DNA of 64,000 nt from an uncultured Bacteroidales bacterium (GTDB lineage Bacteria; Bacteroidota; Bacteroidia; Bacteroidales; F082), in assembly GCA_900318085.1 (NCBI GenBank), contig ONJF01000021.1, positions 1 to 64,000 on the forward strand, written 5' to 3'. The translations under genes and the position numbers were made by a program. Of the stretch, positions 40,693 through 50,356 are shown in pieces (within the stretch, counting starts at the first letter, position 1; every line of letters starts with the position of its first letter). The notes under the pieces are model-generated. The model searched no databases. It was not told the origin of the DNA and was given only the letters and a program-made list of their open reading frames with translations.

Positions 40693-40700
40693 CGAAAATA
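40693..40700 (-). promoter_or_regulatory. Possible -7 box for porP
   Basis: Minus-strand TATTTTCG, one mismatch from TAnnTTTG, 37 nt upstream of the porP ATG. Confidence 0.4.
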
Positions 40701-40767
40701 GTATCTATCCAACCAAATTAATTTTTGTAAGACTTTGCTAAAACCCTGTCTTTCAATATGATATTTT

Positions 40768-42246
40768 TTACTTGAATAACCTGATGATATCGTTGCCATT
40801 GGCAAGGATGACCAGTCCCAAGACAAGGATGAGTCCCACAGTCTCGGCCACTTCCATGAACTTGTCGGAAGGCTTGCGGCGGGTGATGATCTCGAAGAGC
40901 AAGAAGAGGATGTGACCGCCGTCCAAAGCCGGGATGGGCAGGATGTTCATCACGGCAAGAGCGATGGAGAGGAAGGCCGTCATACGCCAGAAGATACTCC
41001 AGTTCCACTGGTCGGGGAAGATGCTTCCGATGGAGATGAAGCCACCCACGCTCTCGTACGCTTTCGTCTTGGGGTTGAAGATGAGCTTGACCTGTTTCCA
41101 ATAGTCGGACAGGCCGTCGAAGGTCTTGAGGAAGCCGGCAGGGATGGCTTCGAAAAGGCTATATTCTTTGGTCTCCAAGTCGAAATAGTCGGGCAGGTAG
41201 GTCTTGCAATAGGCACCGATCACGCCTTCCTCGGGCAGGTGCATGGCCAATGCCAGCGTATCAGCGCCACGGAGCACCTTGACCTCGATGTCCTGGTTCT
41301 TGTATTGCTTGATGCGTTTGATGAAGTCCTGATAATACGGCGTCGGAATGTCATTAATACCGATGATGGCGTCGCCCGCCAACAGACCTCCTGCTTGAGC
41401 GGCTGAGTTTTCCATGACTTCAGCGACGACAAAGGGAGTACGATAAGAGATGAATCCTGCATCTTGTTTTTTGAGCAGTTTGGTCAAAGCATCATCGGGC
41501 AGCACGATAGTCGTGTCTTTGCCGTTGCGTTCCACCTCGATGGTCTTCGCCTTTTCGAGGATGATTTGCATCGAGATTTCCTGGAACTCTTCGATATACT
41601 TGCCATCGACGGCCAAAATCTTGTCGCCGTCGCGCAGGCCGAACTCGTAGCCCAGACTATCGACCGAGATACCGTATTTGTTGACTTCTGCGGTAGGCAG
41701 GTAAGTCTCGCCTTCGTGGGCCAGCAGACCGATATAGATGATGAAAGCGAGCACCACATTCATGAAGACACCCGCCACCATGATGATGAAGCGTTGCCAG
41801 GCGGACTTGCTGCGGAACTCCCATTCCTTGGGAGGCTGCTGCATCTGTGACTTGTCCATCGACTCGTCGACCATGCCGGCGATTTTATTGTAACCACCCA
41901 ACGGGAACCAGCCGATACCATATTCCGTGCTGTCGCTGCGGCGCCAGTCGTCCTCGGGCAAGGTGCTCAAATCAATGGGTTCGTAGTTTTTCTGTTTCTT
42001 TCCAGCAGCGTCTTTGTATTCGGTCACCGTGTATTTCTCTGGGACATTCTTCGAGAAGAACTTGAAGCGCCACTTGCCATTCACCTTCTTGCAGCGGAAA
42101 AGCGAGAAGCCCCAGTCGAAGAAGAGGTAGAACTTCTCGACACGGGTCTTGAAAGCCTTGGCGGCAAGGAAGTGACCCAACTCGTGAATGAAAATCAAGA
42201 TGGAGAGGGAGAGGAAAAACTGCAGTACCTTTATTAATATGGTCAT
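40768..42246 (-). CDS. rseP: Site-2 intramembrane metalloprotease RseP
   Basis: Membrane zinc protease that cuts transmembrane segments of anti-sigma factors or remnant signal peptides. The 492-residue protein has the zinc motif HELGH in the first helix (LSILIFIHELGHFLAAKAF). A second core helix is FIIMVAGVFMNVVLAFIIYI. Two PDZ-type domains (GLRDGDKILAVDGKYI and GGLLAGDAIIGINDI) lie in the periplasm, and the third motif NILPIPALDGGHILFL supplies the zinc-binding Asp. There is an insert after the first helix (residues 45-125) of about 80 residues, common in Bacteroidota. A GC-rich repeat tract lies 20 nt upstream. Confidence 0.95.
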   Translation of the reverse strand: MTILIKVLQFFLSLSILIFIHELGHFLAAKAFKTRVEKFYLFFDWGFSLFRCKKVNGKWRFKFFSKNVPEKYTVTEYKDAAGKKQKNYEPIDLSTLPEDDWRRSDSTEYGIGWFPLGGYNKIAGMVDESMDKSQMQQPPKEWEFRSKSAWQRFIIMVAGVFMNVVLAFIIYIGLLAHEGETYLPTAEVNKYGISVDSLGYEFGLRDGDKILAVDGKYIEEFQEISMQIILEKAKTIEVERNGKDTTIVLPDDALTKLLKKQDAGFISYRTPFVVAEVMENSAAQAGGLLAGDAIIGINDIPTPYYQDFIKRIKQYKNQDIEVKVLRGADTLALAMHLPEEGVIGAYCKTYLPDYFDLETKEYSLFEAIPAGFLKTFDGLSDYWKQVKLIFNPKTKAYESVGGFISIGSIFPDQWNWSIFWRMTAFLSIALAVMNILPIPALDGGHILFLLFEIITRRKPSDKFMEVAETVGLILVLGLVILANGNDIIRLFK

Positions 42247-42263
42247 AGTTAGATATTTTTTTT

Positions 42264-42297
42264 GACACGGGACGCGGGACTTCGAGACACGGGACTT
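42264..42297. repeat. Low-complexity GGGACGCGGGAC-type intergenic repeat
   Basis: Several GACACGGGACGCGGGACTTCG-like units stand upstream of rseP. Similar sequence recurs at about 46722-46757 and 59882-59960. Confidence 0.6.
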
Positions 42298-42399
42298 CCC
42301 TTTTCAGAAAACAACCGTCTCGCGTCACGGAATCTCAAGTCAATTATGTGTTTAATAATGTCATTTACTTTATGAAAAAGCGTGCAAAGATAGGGAATT

Positions 42400-43335
42400 T
42401 TAGTTTCCGTTGGGATTAATGAGCGACATATAATCGGCAGGATTGACGGCGATGCCGTTGTGCCACAGCTCGAAATGCAGGTGCTCGTATGTTTCCTTGT
42501 CGCCCGAGCGACCCAAAATGGCGATGGCCTCGCCCGCCCTGACATATTCTCCCTCCTTCTTCAGCAGGGTAGCGTTGTGCTTGTAGATGGAGAAGTAGCT
42601 GTCTTCATGTTGGATGCCGATGCAGTAGCCGTTGTCGATGCTCCAGTTGGCAAACACTACAGTGCCATCGAGTGTGGCATTGATGATCTTGTCGCCAGCG
42701 GTGGCAATGTCGACGCCATAGTGACCTTCATCGGCATTGAAGGCTTTGAGGATGGAGCCGTTGAGTGGGATGAAAAAGTTCTTCACCAACGAACTCGGCT
42801 TGGTTGACGGCTGGTAGTCGGGGCCGAAGAGGTTGTATTGGTTTTGGGCCTCATATTCGGCACGCAGCAGACTATCCTGCAACGACTTGCGCAATTGAAT
42901 TGTATCGATAACACTTTGAGGCAGGGGTTCGTAGATGTTGAGCGAAGCCAAGGCACTGTCGGCGGCGAAGTCATAGCCTTCGACGATTCTCTTGAGGTTA
43001 TCGAAATAGACATCTTTTTTGGTCATCTCTCTTTCGATGGAGTCGGCTCGGAGGCTCAACTCATATACCTCGCGGTTGAGGTTGGTGTCAGTGTAGCCTG
43101 GGATATATTCGCGCAAGGGCGTGAAAGCGATGATGAAGATGGTGATGACGATGAGCAGCAGAGCGATGCCGATGATGACGAGGATCAGGTTAAGTAGGTT
43201 CAACTTGAAGTTGAGGATGGGCCGTCCGCTCTCGTCGTGCGACATCAAGAAGTCGTATTTCCGGTTCAGCTTCTTGAGGGAGACATTGCGGAGCTTCGGT
43301 CTCTTCGGCTTTGTATTTTGGGGTGTTTCTGACAT
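42400..43335 (-). CDS. Membrane-anchored M23 peptidase
   Basis: Putative cell-wall endopeptidase or activator, 311 residues. A basic cytoplasmic N-terminus (KPKRPKLRNVSLKKLNRKYD) precedes one transmembrane helix (LILVIIGIALLLIVITIFII). A periplasmic coiled-coil-like region follows, and the M23 domain is near residues 200-300 with HYGVDIA and HLHFELW, so the zinc site looks intact. The layout resembles the Bacteroidota cell-division/elongation M23 proteins with a FtsL-like front. The ATG at 43335 is preferred over one 21 codons upstream because the added residues are unlike the family. It is 153 nt upstream of rseP on the same strand. Confidence 0.9.
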   Translation of the reverse strand: MSETPQNTKPKRPKLRNVSLKKLNRKYDFLMSHDESGRPILNFKLNLLNLILVIIGIALLLIVITIFIIAFTPLREYIPGYTDTNLNREVYELSLRADSIEREMTKKDVYFDNLKRIVEGYDFAADSALASLNIYEPLPQSVIDTIQLRKSLQDSLLRAEYEAQNQYNLFGPDYQPSTKPSSLVKNFFIPLNGSILKAFNADEGHYGVDIATAGDKIINATLDGTVVFANWSIDNGYCIGIQHEDSYFSIYKHNATLLKKEGEYVRAGEAIAILGRSGDKETYEHLHFELWHNGIAVNPADYMSLINPNGN

Positions 43336-43394
43336 TTTGCTATATGATAGGTCATTAATAACCTGCAAAAATAGGAAAAAATTGCGACATACAC

Positions 43395-43431
43395 GCAAAA
43401 AGGCCGACCGCTCACGCAGTCAGCCTTTTGC
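43395..43431 (-). terminator. Intrinsic terminator of the 495-aa T9SS cargo gene
   Basis: GCAAAAAGGC and GCCTTTTGC pair across an 18-nt loop; on the minus strand a T-run follows. It lies 20 nt past the stop at 43451. Confidence 0.6.
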
Positions 43432-43450
43432 TCGATTTGAAAAGTGATCC

Positions 43451-44938
43451 CTATTCTTTCACCACTACCCGCTCCGTATAGTTTCTCCCTTCTGCATCCA
43501 TGATGCGCACCAGATAAACCCCTTCCACTAAACCAGCCACATTGATTTCATTCGTCCCTCGCACCGTCTTCACTAACTGCCCAAGGGCGTTGTAAACCTG
43601 AACTTTGGCAGCTTCAAGGCCTTCAATCGTCACCTTTGCCCTTGCTGGATTGGGATAAACTTCAACTTGGTCGACGCTTGTAGTGTTTTCGCTCGTCTCT
43701 GTGACATCAAAGTTGCAAAAGACAGGCAATTGCTGGTTGTCGAAACCCATTCCTGTGTCGCACCAATCCAGAAGCGCCTCGTCATACAATAGTCGGACCT
43801 TGAAATTGAGCGCGTCAAGCAGGTCGTTGGTCGAAACCGTACCATTTTCAAGTTCGAAGGTTATTTCCTCGGTGAGTTTCCAATGCCCGCGACCTTCTTC
43901 AGTATAAGGTACGGCATTTTGAATGATGCCCAAATTACTATATGCTGGTTGATCATCCATTTCGATGTAATACGACGACCCCACATAATTACGCAAGCGG
44001 TTGTAATAACAATTGTAGATTTCTCCAGTTGGTCCATTACTACCAGTTACGCCATTTCGCGGAGCAGGGCCGCCGCCATAGCCACCAAAATCAATACATT
44101 CGCCAATGTAACCATAGCAATTCTCAATGATTCCATAGTTGAAGATACCGACTAATCCGCAGTTCTCGCTCCAGTCCATCCGCTCAATGATTGAAGCACA
44201 ATTAAGGATGTGTGATTTAGGATAGGCAATGGCGACCAGAATGCCAGGAATGCCGTCAAGGCTTCCTTCTGCACGAATCAACGGACTGTGTACCAAGCAA
44301 TTGGAAATGGTAGAATGTTCGCATTCATACACAAAAGGCGACATGCCTGATTTAATATGCATTTCACAATCCACAAAACAATGGTTGACAAGGCTTTCAT
44401 CGCGGACAGCACAAGCCAAAAACCCGCCTTCGTAGTTCCCGCCTGTTAGCTGGGCCTCATAATAGCCTTTCGTCAAAACGATGTTGGAAAGGGTGGCTCC
44501 CGACAATTCGCCGAACAATCCCATCATATAGAAATAAGGGTATCCACTGGTCATGGTCAATCCTTCTATCACATGCTCTTTGCCATCAAAATAACCGTGA
44601 AAGACTGCTGACACATCCACTTTTCCTGCAATGGGCAACCAAAGCGCTCCAGAAAGGTCAATGTTGTCCTCCAAGCAAACGGTTCTACCCTCATAGTCGT
44701 CTATCTCTTGTCCATTGAAGCCATTGCTCACCACGGAAAGCCATGCCAAAGCTTCGGCAGAATAGATATGCACATCTCCGTTCGCATCCACAACATAACC
44801 TTCAGGTTGTTCGGTGACTATATCAACCCAATATTGTTCGGGCAGTTCACGGTTGGACTTGCTGTTTTGCGCTTGCATCGTCACCCCTCCCGCCATCAGC
44901 AGGAGCGCAAGCAGGGCATAAATCTTCAAGTATTTCAT
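43451..44938 (-). CDS. T9SS cargo protein with beta-helix/GLUG-like repeats and type A sorting domain
   Basis: Secreted or surface-bound protein of 495 residues. The signal peptide is MKYLKIYALLALLLMAGGVT (cut near MQAQ). The middle consists of repeats typical of GLUG-like beta-solenoids (GLFGELSGATLSNIVLTKGY; GLVGIFNYGIIENCYGYIGE). The last 75 residues are a classic T9SS type A C-terminal domain: VEVYPNPARAKVTIEGLEA, YNALGQLVKTVRGTNE and EGVYLVRIMDAEGRNYTER. The T9SS removes that domain on export in known systems. It lies immediately downstream of a related cargo gene, with which it shares almost identical sorting-domain sequence, pointing to recent duplication or gene conversion. Ligand or enzyme activity unknown. 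Confidence 0.88.
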   Translation of the reverse strand: MKYLKIYALLALLLMAGGVTMQAQNSKSNRELPEQYWVDIVTEQPEGYVVDANGDVHIYSAEALAWLSVVSNGFNGQEIDDYEGRTVCLEDNIDLSGALWLPIAGKVDVSAVFHGYFDGKEHVIEGLTMTSGYPYFYMMGLFGELSGATLSNIVLTKGYYEAQLTGGNYEGGFLACAVRDESLVNHCFVDCEMHIKSGMSPFVYECEHSTISNCLVHSPLIRAEGSLDGIPGILVAIAYPKSHILNCASIIERMDWSENCGLVGIFNYGIIENCYGYIGECIDFGGYGGGPAPRNGVTGSNGPTGEIYNCYYNRLRNYVGSSYYIEMDDQPAYSNLGIIQNAVPYTEEGRGHWKLTEEITFELENGTVSTNDLLDALNFKVRLLYDEALLDWCDTGMGFDNQQLPVFCNFDVTETSENTTSVDQVEVYPNPARAKVTIEGLEAAKVQVYNALGQLVKTVRGTNEINVAGLVEGVYLVRIMDAEGRNYTERVVVKE

Positions 44939-45198
44939 CTAATCGTGATTTTGTTCGTGTAAACTTTACCTTCCGCATCCATGATGCGCACCAGATAAAC
45001 CCCTTCCACCAAATCCGCTACATCGATCTCATTCGTCCCCCGCACGGTCTTCACCATCTGCCCAAGGGCATTGTAAACCTGCACCTCATCAGCAACAACA
45101 CCTTCAATGCAAACAAGCCCATTGGCATTCCGTCTGTTTACAATACACAATGTTGTATGATTTTGAGGTTTCACCGTCGCTATAAACCGCCAAAACAT
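44935..45198 (-). pseudogene. Out-of-frame T9SS sorting domain of the upstream cargo gene
   Basis: This frame encodes ANGLVCIEGVVADEVQVYNA, LGQMVKTVRGTNEIDVADLV and EGVYLVRIMDAEGKVYTNKI, a near-copy of the sorting domain in the gene at 43451. It has no signal peptide or start of its own. It continues the preceding gene (45104-46462) if one nucleotide is removed somewhere near 45120-45180. It is therefore best read as the 3' end of that gene separated by a frameshift. The stop overlaps the next gene start by 4 nt. It may be a sequencing error rather than a biological lesion. Confidence 0.8.
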
Positions 45199-46462
45199 GG
45201 TAATTCAATCGCCCCCTGCCTGAAAAGTTGTCGGTGTATTCTGTTTCGGTAATCAAATCTTCACTGATCAACGCGACCCCTCCATAAACCTGATAACCGA
45301 CCAACACTTCATCGGGTTTCAGTTCCGGCTCATTCCAACGAAGCGTAACGCTGTTTTCACCACAATTTGTTATTTCGCAGTCCATTACTGGTGTATGATG
45401 CTCAAACCAATCGGGCTTGAAGTCGTGGTAATAGGTAGTTACCAGCGTATTGCCATAGTCCCGATAATATGCAATCCAGTATCGGTCTCCTTGAGGCTCT
45501 TCTGGATACGGGGGATCATCAGGAAAATTAAAGGTTAGAGAATCAAATATGACATAAAACACGCCTGGTTCCCTGTCCAAAAACAGATTTCCGCCTCCAA
45601 GGGCATAATGGGTAAACAACATCGTATCAACAATGACATCAATCGGATTCGATTCCAAATCAACCAAAGTTCGGAAATTGGCACCGTAATCATCACTGTA
45701 ATCTACCCTTTGCAACTTTGAGAATACCCCAGCTGGCTTATACCTACAATACAACTCTCCCTCTCTTGGCCCGATTCCAATGGGCTTGCTGTGCAATTCG
45801 GCAGGAAAGGTTAATGTATCAGCAGTTTCAAAAAAGTCAGTCGTGTAATACCATCTATCTGAACCATATTCTCTGCAATAAAACTCTCCATGATTCCAAC
45901 CAGCAACATGATTTGTGTATACAGGTATAGGAAAAGTTGCGATAGTATCAGAGAAGTGGGCTCCATAATCGTAACTTGCAATAAAAGAATAGTTTTGGGG
46001 ATTATATTGGTCATCAGGCTCAAATTTCACAAGCTCTCCTTGTTCATTGGCGAAACACCAATACGAAGGTGGAGATGGAATATTATAATCTTCGATTACT
46101 CTCCATGTTTGTCCTGTATCATCGGTGGCAAGAATTTTATTAGATGTCACAAAATCCATGTTATAGAAGTGTCCGGGAGTCGCGTCATACAACAATTCTC
46201 CCATCCCAGACATGGTTTGTGGATCAATTACCCAATTATAATCATCATAAGTAGCAAGAACTTCAACATCGGCGCCATGGTTAGTAAACCTATAAAGATT
46301 GTATCTATAAGTCATAACATCATATTCATACCAAGTGCCTTGAATAATAAGCTCACCTGGTTCAGTGCCGATGAAAAACTGCTCGGCAGATTGTCCAAAT
46401 GAAGTCCCACTACCCGCCATCAGCAGCAGAGCAAGCAGGGTATAAAGTCTTGTTGCTTTCAT
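45104..46462 (-). CDS. T9SS cargo-like secreted protein, frameshifted before its sorting domain
   Basis: 452-residue frame with a signal peptide (MKATRLYTLLALLLMAGSGT, cut near SFGQ). A beta-propeller-like body has repeated VLATYDDYNWVID, FIASYDYGAHFSDTIATF and RVDYSDDYGANFRTLVDLES units, resembling sortilin/BNR-type repeats. A fibronectin-III-like unit (ENSVTLRWNEPELKPDEVLV) follows near residue 370. The frame ends in CKQTECQWACLH, unlike any sorting domain, whereas the next frame continues with a perfect T9SS type A tail. A single extra base near 45120-45180 therefore separates body and tail. If real, the protein would be made without its sorting signal and should not be secreted by the T9SS. 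Confidence 0.85.
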   Translation of the reverse strand: MKATRLYTLLALLLMAGSGTSFGQSAEQFFIGTEPGELIIQGTWYEYDVMTYRYNLYRFTNHGADVEVLATYDDYNWVIDPQTMSGMGELLYDATPGHFYNMDFVTSNKILATDDTGQTWRVIEDYNIPSPPSYWCFANEQGELVKFEPDDQYNPQNYSFIASYDYGAHFSDTIATFPIPVYTNHVAGWNHGEFYCREYGSDRWYYTTDFFETADTLTFPAELHSKPIGIGPREGELYCRYKPAGVFSKLQRVDYSDDYGANFRTLVDLESNPIDVIVDTMLFTHYALGGGNLFLDREPGVFYVIFDSLTFNFPDDPPYPEEPQGDRYWIAYYRDYGNTLVTTYYHDFKPDWFEHHTPVMDCEITNCGENSVTLRWNEPELKPDEVLVGYQVYGGVALISEDLITETEYTDNFSGRGRLNYHVLAVYSDGETSKSYNIVYCKQTECQWACLH

Positions 46463-46813
46463 TTCAAAGTGTTTTTCTGTGTTATGCAGGCAAAATTATT
46501 CAAAAAAACACCAAAATACCCATCTGTCAAGCCCTAAAACGGATTTGTCCCTATCTTTTTCGTTTTTGAAATTTTCAATATATTGAACTTCAAATGTTTA
46601 TGGAAAAATGGATTTGGGGTTTGTCCCTATTTTTTTCTTGGTTTTAAGAGAAAGGAAGGTCAATAACGCAAAAGACCCACCCCTTTCGAGGCAGGTCTTT
46701 TGCTCGTTTCCATTATTCTTTGACGCGGGACTTATGGACGCGGGACGCGAGACTACCTTGTCCGCAGGCCATTCCGCATTCCTAATTCCGCATTCTGCAT
46801 TCAGGATTCAGGA
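46463..46813. other. Intergenic 351 bp between groEL and the cargo gene
   Basis: The side near the cargo gene is AT-rich. A hairpin at 46668-46703 (GCAAAAGACC with GGTCTTTTGC) may end groEL transcription. Between 46722 and 46757 is a GGGACGCGGGAC-type repeat, and from 46765 to 46810 short repeats of ATTCCGCATTC/CATTCAGGATT. No gene is seen. Confidence 0.6.
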
Positions 46814-47953
46814 TTACATCATCCCGTCCATTCCGCCACCCATGGGCATCGGAGGTGTGGGAGGCGTAGGCTCCTTGTGGTTGCTGATGACGCACTCGGT
46901 GGTCAGCAGCATGCCAGCGATGGAAGCAGCGTTCTCCAAGGCGACTCTCGACACCTTCACGGGGTCGATGACACCAGTCTCGAGGAGGTTCTCGTAAACC
47001 TCGGTGCGGGCATTGAAACCGAAGTCGTTCTTGCCTTCCTTCACCTTGTTGACGACGACCGAGCCTTCAAGGCCGGCATTCTCAACAATCTGGCGCAGCG
47101 GCTCTTCCAAAGCGCGCTTGATGATGGCGATACCCGTGGTCTCGTCCTCGTTGTCGCCTTTCATCTTTTCGATGGCCTTGATGGCACGGATGAAACCGAC
47201 ACCGCCGCCAGGGATGATACCCTCTTCGATGGCAGCGCGGGTGGCGTTCAAAGCGTCCTCAACGCGGTCTTTCTTCTCCTTCATCTCGACCTCAGAGGCG
47301 GCACCCACATAGATGACTGCCACGCCACCGGCCAACTTGGCCAAGCGCTCTTGCAGCTTCTCGCGGTCGTAGTCGCTCGTGGTGGTCTTGATTTGGGCCT
47401 TGATCTGGGCGGTACGGGCTTCGATGTCCTTCTTGGCACCGTGACCGTTCACGATGGTGGTGTTGTCCTTGTTGATGCTGACCTTGTCGGCCTGACCGAG
47501 CATTTGCAGGGTGGCATCTTCAAGCTTGTAGCCCTTCTCTTCGCTGATGACGGTGCCACCAGTCAGGATGGCGATGTCTTCCAGCATTTCTTTTCTACGG
47601 TCACCGAAGCCAGGAGCCTTGACGGCAGCGACTTTCAGTGAGCCACGCAGACGGTTGACCACCAAGGTAGCCAAGGCTTCGCCGTCGATGTCTTCAGCGA
47701 TGATGATGAGGGCACGACCGGTTTGCAAGGTCTTTTCGAGCACGGGCAGCAGGTCCTTCATCACGGAGATCTTCTTGTCGTAGATGAGGATGTAAGGATT
47801 CTCGTAGACGGCTTCCATCTTCTCGGTGTTGGTCACGAAGTAAGGCGAGATGTAGCCACGGTCGAACTGCATGCCTTCGACGACATCGACATAGGTGTTG
47901 ATGCCCTTGGCGTCCTCAACGGTGATGACGCCTTCTTGCTTCACCTTGCCCAT
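46814..47953 (-). pseudogene. groL: GroEL, middle and C-terminal fragment of a broken gene
   Basis: 379 residues from [20 protein letters not shown] through the apical and equatorial domains to the Gly/Met tail ([10 protein letters not shown]). Motifs intact here include [56 protein letters not shown] and [13 protein letters not shown]. It aligns to about residue 175 onward of typical GroEL. The preceding frame (47965-48357) supplies the N-terminus. Between them typical GroEL has about 33 residues, including the hinge segment VxTxSANxD, for which only 8 nt remain. On its own this fragment cannot build a chaperonin ring. Confidence 0.92.
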
Positions 47954-47964
47954 AGCCTCGGCGA

Positions 47965-48357
47965 TTAGACCAAAGCGACCACAGCGGCAACAGCCTTGTC
48001 GATACCGCGCTTCAGGTCAAGCGGGTTGGCACCGGCTGTGACGTTTTTCAGACCCGTGGCCACGATAGCTTGGGCCAATACAGTGGCGGTGGTGGTACCA
48101 TCACCAGCGAGGTCGTTGGTCTTGGAAGCGACTTCCTTCACCAACTGAGCGCCCATGTTCTCAACGGGGTCGATGAGTTCGATTTCCTTGGCGACCGTCA
48201 CACCGTCCTTGGTGATCTGGGGAGCGCCATACGACTTTTCGATGACCACGTTACGACCTTTGGGGCCGAGGGTCACCTTCACTGCGTTTGACAATGCGTC
48301 GACGCCTTTCTTCAGGCCGTCACGCGATTCGATATTGAAAAGAATGTCTTTTGCCAT
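47965..48357 (-). pseudogene. groL: GroEL, N-terminal fragment ending in a premature stop
   Basis: 130 residues with the intact GroEL opening ([20 protein letters not shown]) and equatorial ATP-site motifs ([51 protein letters not shown]). The frame then runs ALV and stops at 47965. The reading frame for [13 protein letters not shown] resumes 8 nt after the last conserved codon in another frame, giving a net loss of about 91 nt against relatives. groS sits 133 nt upstream in the normal groS-groL order. As groEL is normally essential, either a second copy exists elsewhere or the deletion is an assembly fault. Confidence 0.92.
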
Positions 48358-48490
48358 GATATTTGTTGTTTATTTGTTGATTTCTATTTTTTTGCTACTG
48401 GCTGCTGGCCATTGGCATCTTTAAAGCAGTGTCTGTTTTATAGCATGTGAAAGCTGCCAGAAGCCAGAGGCCAAAGGCCAGAAGCTATTA

Positions 48491-48769
48491 TTAAATGATA
48501 GCAATGACGTCAGATTCACGCATGATCATATAGTCTTTGCCGTCGAGGTGGAACTCGGTGCCAGCGTATTTGCCATAAATGACATTATCGCCGACCTTCA
48601 GGGTCATGGCGTTGTCCTTAGTGCCGGGACCTACGGCGACTACTTTACCTTGTTGGGGTTTTTCTTTGGCGGTGTCGGGGATGATGATACCGCTAGCGGT
48701 TTTCTGTTCGGCGGCGGCGGGCTCGATGACCACGCGGTCTGCCAGAGGTTTGATTGCTAATTTTGCCAT
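48491..48769 (-). CDS. groS: Co-chaperonin GroES
   Basis: Lid of the GroEL folding chamber. 92 residues, full length: it opens [20 protein letters not shown], has the mobile-loop segment [20 protein letters not shown] and the conserved [16 protein letters not shown]. Unlike groEL downstream, it appears intact. The 133-bp spacer to groEL contains imperfect GGCCAGAAGC-like repeats. I see no CIRCE-type inverted repeat in the upstream 170 bp. Confidence 0.96.
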   Translation of the reverse strand: MAKLAIKPLADRVVIEPAAAEQKTASGIIIPDTAKEKPQQGKVVAVGPGTKDNAMTLKVGDNVIYGKYAGTEFHLDGKDYMIMRESDVIAII

Positions 48770-48938
48770 TTTATTTGATGTTTTATTGTTGATGTTTGTC
48801 TTGTTAACGCAGGGGTTATCACCGCCTGCTTATCATCCTACGCCCCTACGGGGCTGCGATTGCTTGTCACATTTCGTGCCAAAGTGGAAAATGGCAGGGT
48901 TTTGTCAGTCGGGGTGACAAAGTGACACAAAAAGGGCT

Positions 48939-48946
48939 TATCTTTG
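48939..48946 (+). promoter_or_regulatory. -7 box for the MATE gene
   Basis: TATCTTTG followed by CGCTC. Transcription would start close to the ATG at 48965, so the leader is short or a later ATG is used. The box excludes the TTG at 48944 as a start. Confidence 0.5.
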
Positions 48947-48964
48947 CGCTCGAATTCGACGAAT

Positions 48965-50356
48965 ATGTCCAACATTAACGACGAGCGGAAGATCAACGAG
49001 CGGTATAAGATGATGACGGAGCAGCCCGTCAGGCGGCTGATCCTCAAGATGGCTGTGCCGACCATCATCAGCATGCTCGTGACCACCATCTACAATATGG
49101 TGGACTCGTTCTATGTAGGTCATTTGAGCACGGAAGCCGTGGCAGGCGTGGGTGTCTCCTTTGCCTATATGGCCTTCATCAACGCCTGCGGGTTCTTCTT
49201 TGGGCATGGCTCGGGCAACTACATCTCACGGGCCTTGGGGGCCAAACAGGGACAGAACGCAGGGCGTATGGCTGCCACGGGATTCTTCTCCCCTTTGATC
49301 TTGGGTGCCATTGCAGGCCTCATCTGCATGATCTTCATCTCGCCCCTGTCGCGGGCCATGGGCGCCACCGACAGCATCCTCCCCTATGCCAACGACTACC
49401 TGCGTTTCATCTTGATTGCCACACCTTTCATGATGTCGTCGCTGACGCTTAACAACCAGCTGCGACTGCAGGGTAACGCCCGTTTCGGCATGATTGGCAT
49501 CGCTTCGGGTGCCATCCTCAACATCATCCTCGACCCGATTTTCATCTTTGTGCTCAACATGGGTGTCAGCGGGGCTTCATTGGCCACGGCGGTGAGCCAG
49601 TGCTTCGGCTGGTGTGTGTTGCTTTGGGGCACTTCGCGACCTGGCAATGTGCATATCAAACCGAAGAACTTCACCCCTACCCTATACTATTATAAGGAAA
49701 TCACGCGGGGCGGTTTGCCCTCTTTGGCGCGACAGGCCTTGTCGGTGGTGGCCACCATCAGCCTCAACCGCATGGCGGTGCATTATGCCTTGCCCGGCAA
49801 CGAAGCCTCTACCGTGGCAGCTTTTACCATCGTGTCGCGCATCACCCTGTTCTGCTTCGCCATCGTCATCGGGTTCGGACAAGGATTCCAACCCGTGTGC
49901 GGCTATAACTACGGCGCCAAACTCTATGCGCGTGTCAAGGAGAGCTATATGTTTTGCATTACAATCACCACGGCTTTTCTGATTGTTTTGGGCACCGTGG
50001 TCTATATCTTCGCGCCCGACATCATCTCGTGGTTCCGTGGCGAGGACCCAGAGCTCATCCGCGTGGGCAGTCAGGCCTTGCGTTGGCAGTGCGTCGCCTT
50101 CCCACTGATGGGTATGTGCACCGCGACCAACATGCTGTTCCAAAACATCGGCTATACCTGGCAGGCCACCTTACTCTCGATGTGTCGTCAAGGCTTGTAT
50201 TTCATGCCCGCGGTCTTTATCATGTCATGGCTTTGGGGTATCACAGGTCTCGAAGCCGCGCAAGCCGTCGCCGACATTTGCACCTTCTTGACCTCGTTGC
50301 CGTTTGCCATCTGGATCAGCAGGGTGCTCACCGCGAAGTCACAGCAGAACGCGTGA
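48965..50356 (+). CDS. MATE family multidrug or metabolite exporter
   Basis: Inner-membrane antiporter that expels cationic compounds using Na+ or H+ gradients. The 463-residue protein has about 12 hydrophobic segments. Family features include [20 protein letters not shown], the repeat-like [18 protein letters not shown] and the second half [20 protein letters not shown], giving two internally similar six-helix halves. It belongs to the branch with MepA/DinF-like proteins; the substrate cannot be read from sequence. The 3' end overlaps the convergent GH95 gene by 29 nt, so no terminator lies between them. Confidence 0.92.
   Translation: MSNINDERKINERYKMMTEQPVRRLILKMAVPTIISMLVTTIYNMVDSFYVGHLSTEAVAGVGVSFAYMAFINACGFFFGHGSGNYISRALGAKQGQNAGRMAATGFFSPLILGAIAGLICMIFISPLSRAMGATDSILPYANDYLRFILIATPFMMSSLTLNNQLRLQGNARFGMIGIASGAILNIILDPIFIFVLNMGVSGASLATAVSQCFGWCVLLWGTSRPGNVHIKPKNFTPTLYYYKEITRGGLPSLARQALSVVATISLNRMAVHYALPGNEASTVAAFTIVSRITLFCFAIVIGFGQGFQPVCGYNYGAKLYARVKESYMFCITITTAFLIVLGTVVYIFAPDIISWFRGEDPELIRVGSQALRWQCVAFPLMGMCTATNMLFQNIGYTWQATLLSMCRQGLYFMPAVFIMSWLWGITGLEAAQAVADICTFLTSLPFAIWISRVLTAKSQQNA

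Noticed and set aside
44935-46462. Programmed frameshift in the T9SS cargo gene
   Set aside because: I see no slippery heptamer or strong stem in 45120-45180. A lesion or sequencing error is simpler.
46814-48357. Programmed frameshift in groEL
   Set aside because: A slip of one base cannot restore the ~30 residues that are missing, and no slippery sequence or stimulatory structure is apparent.
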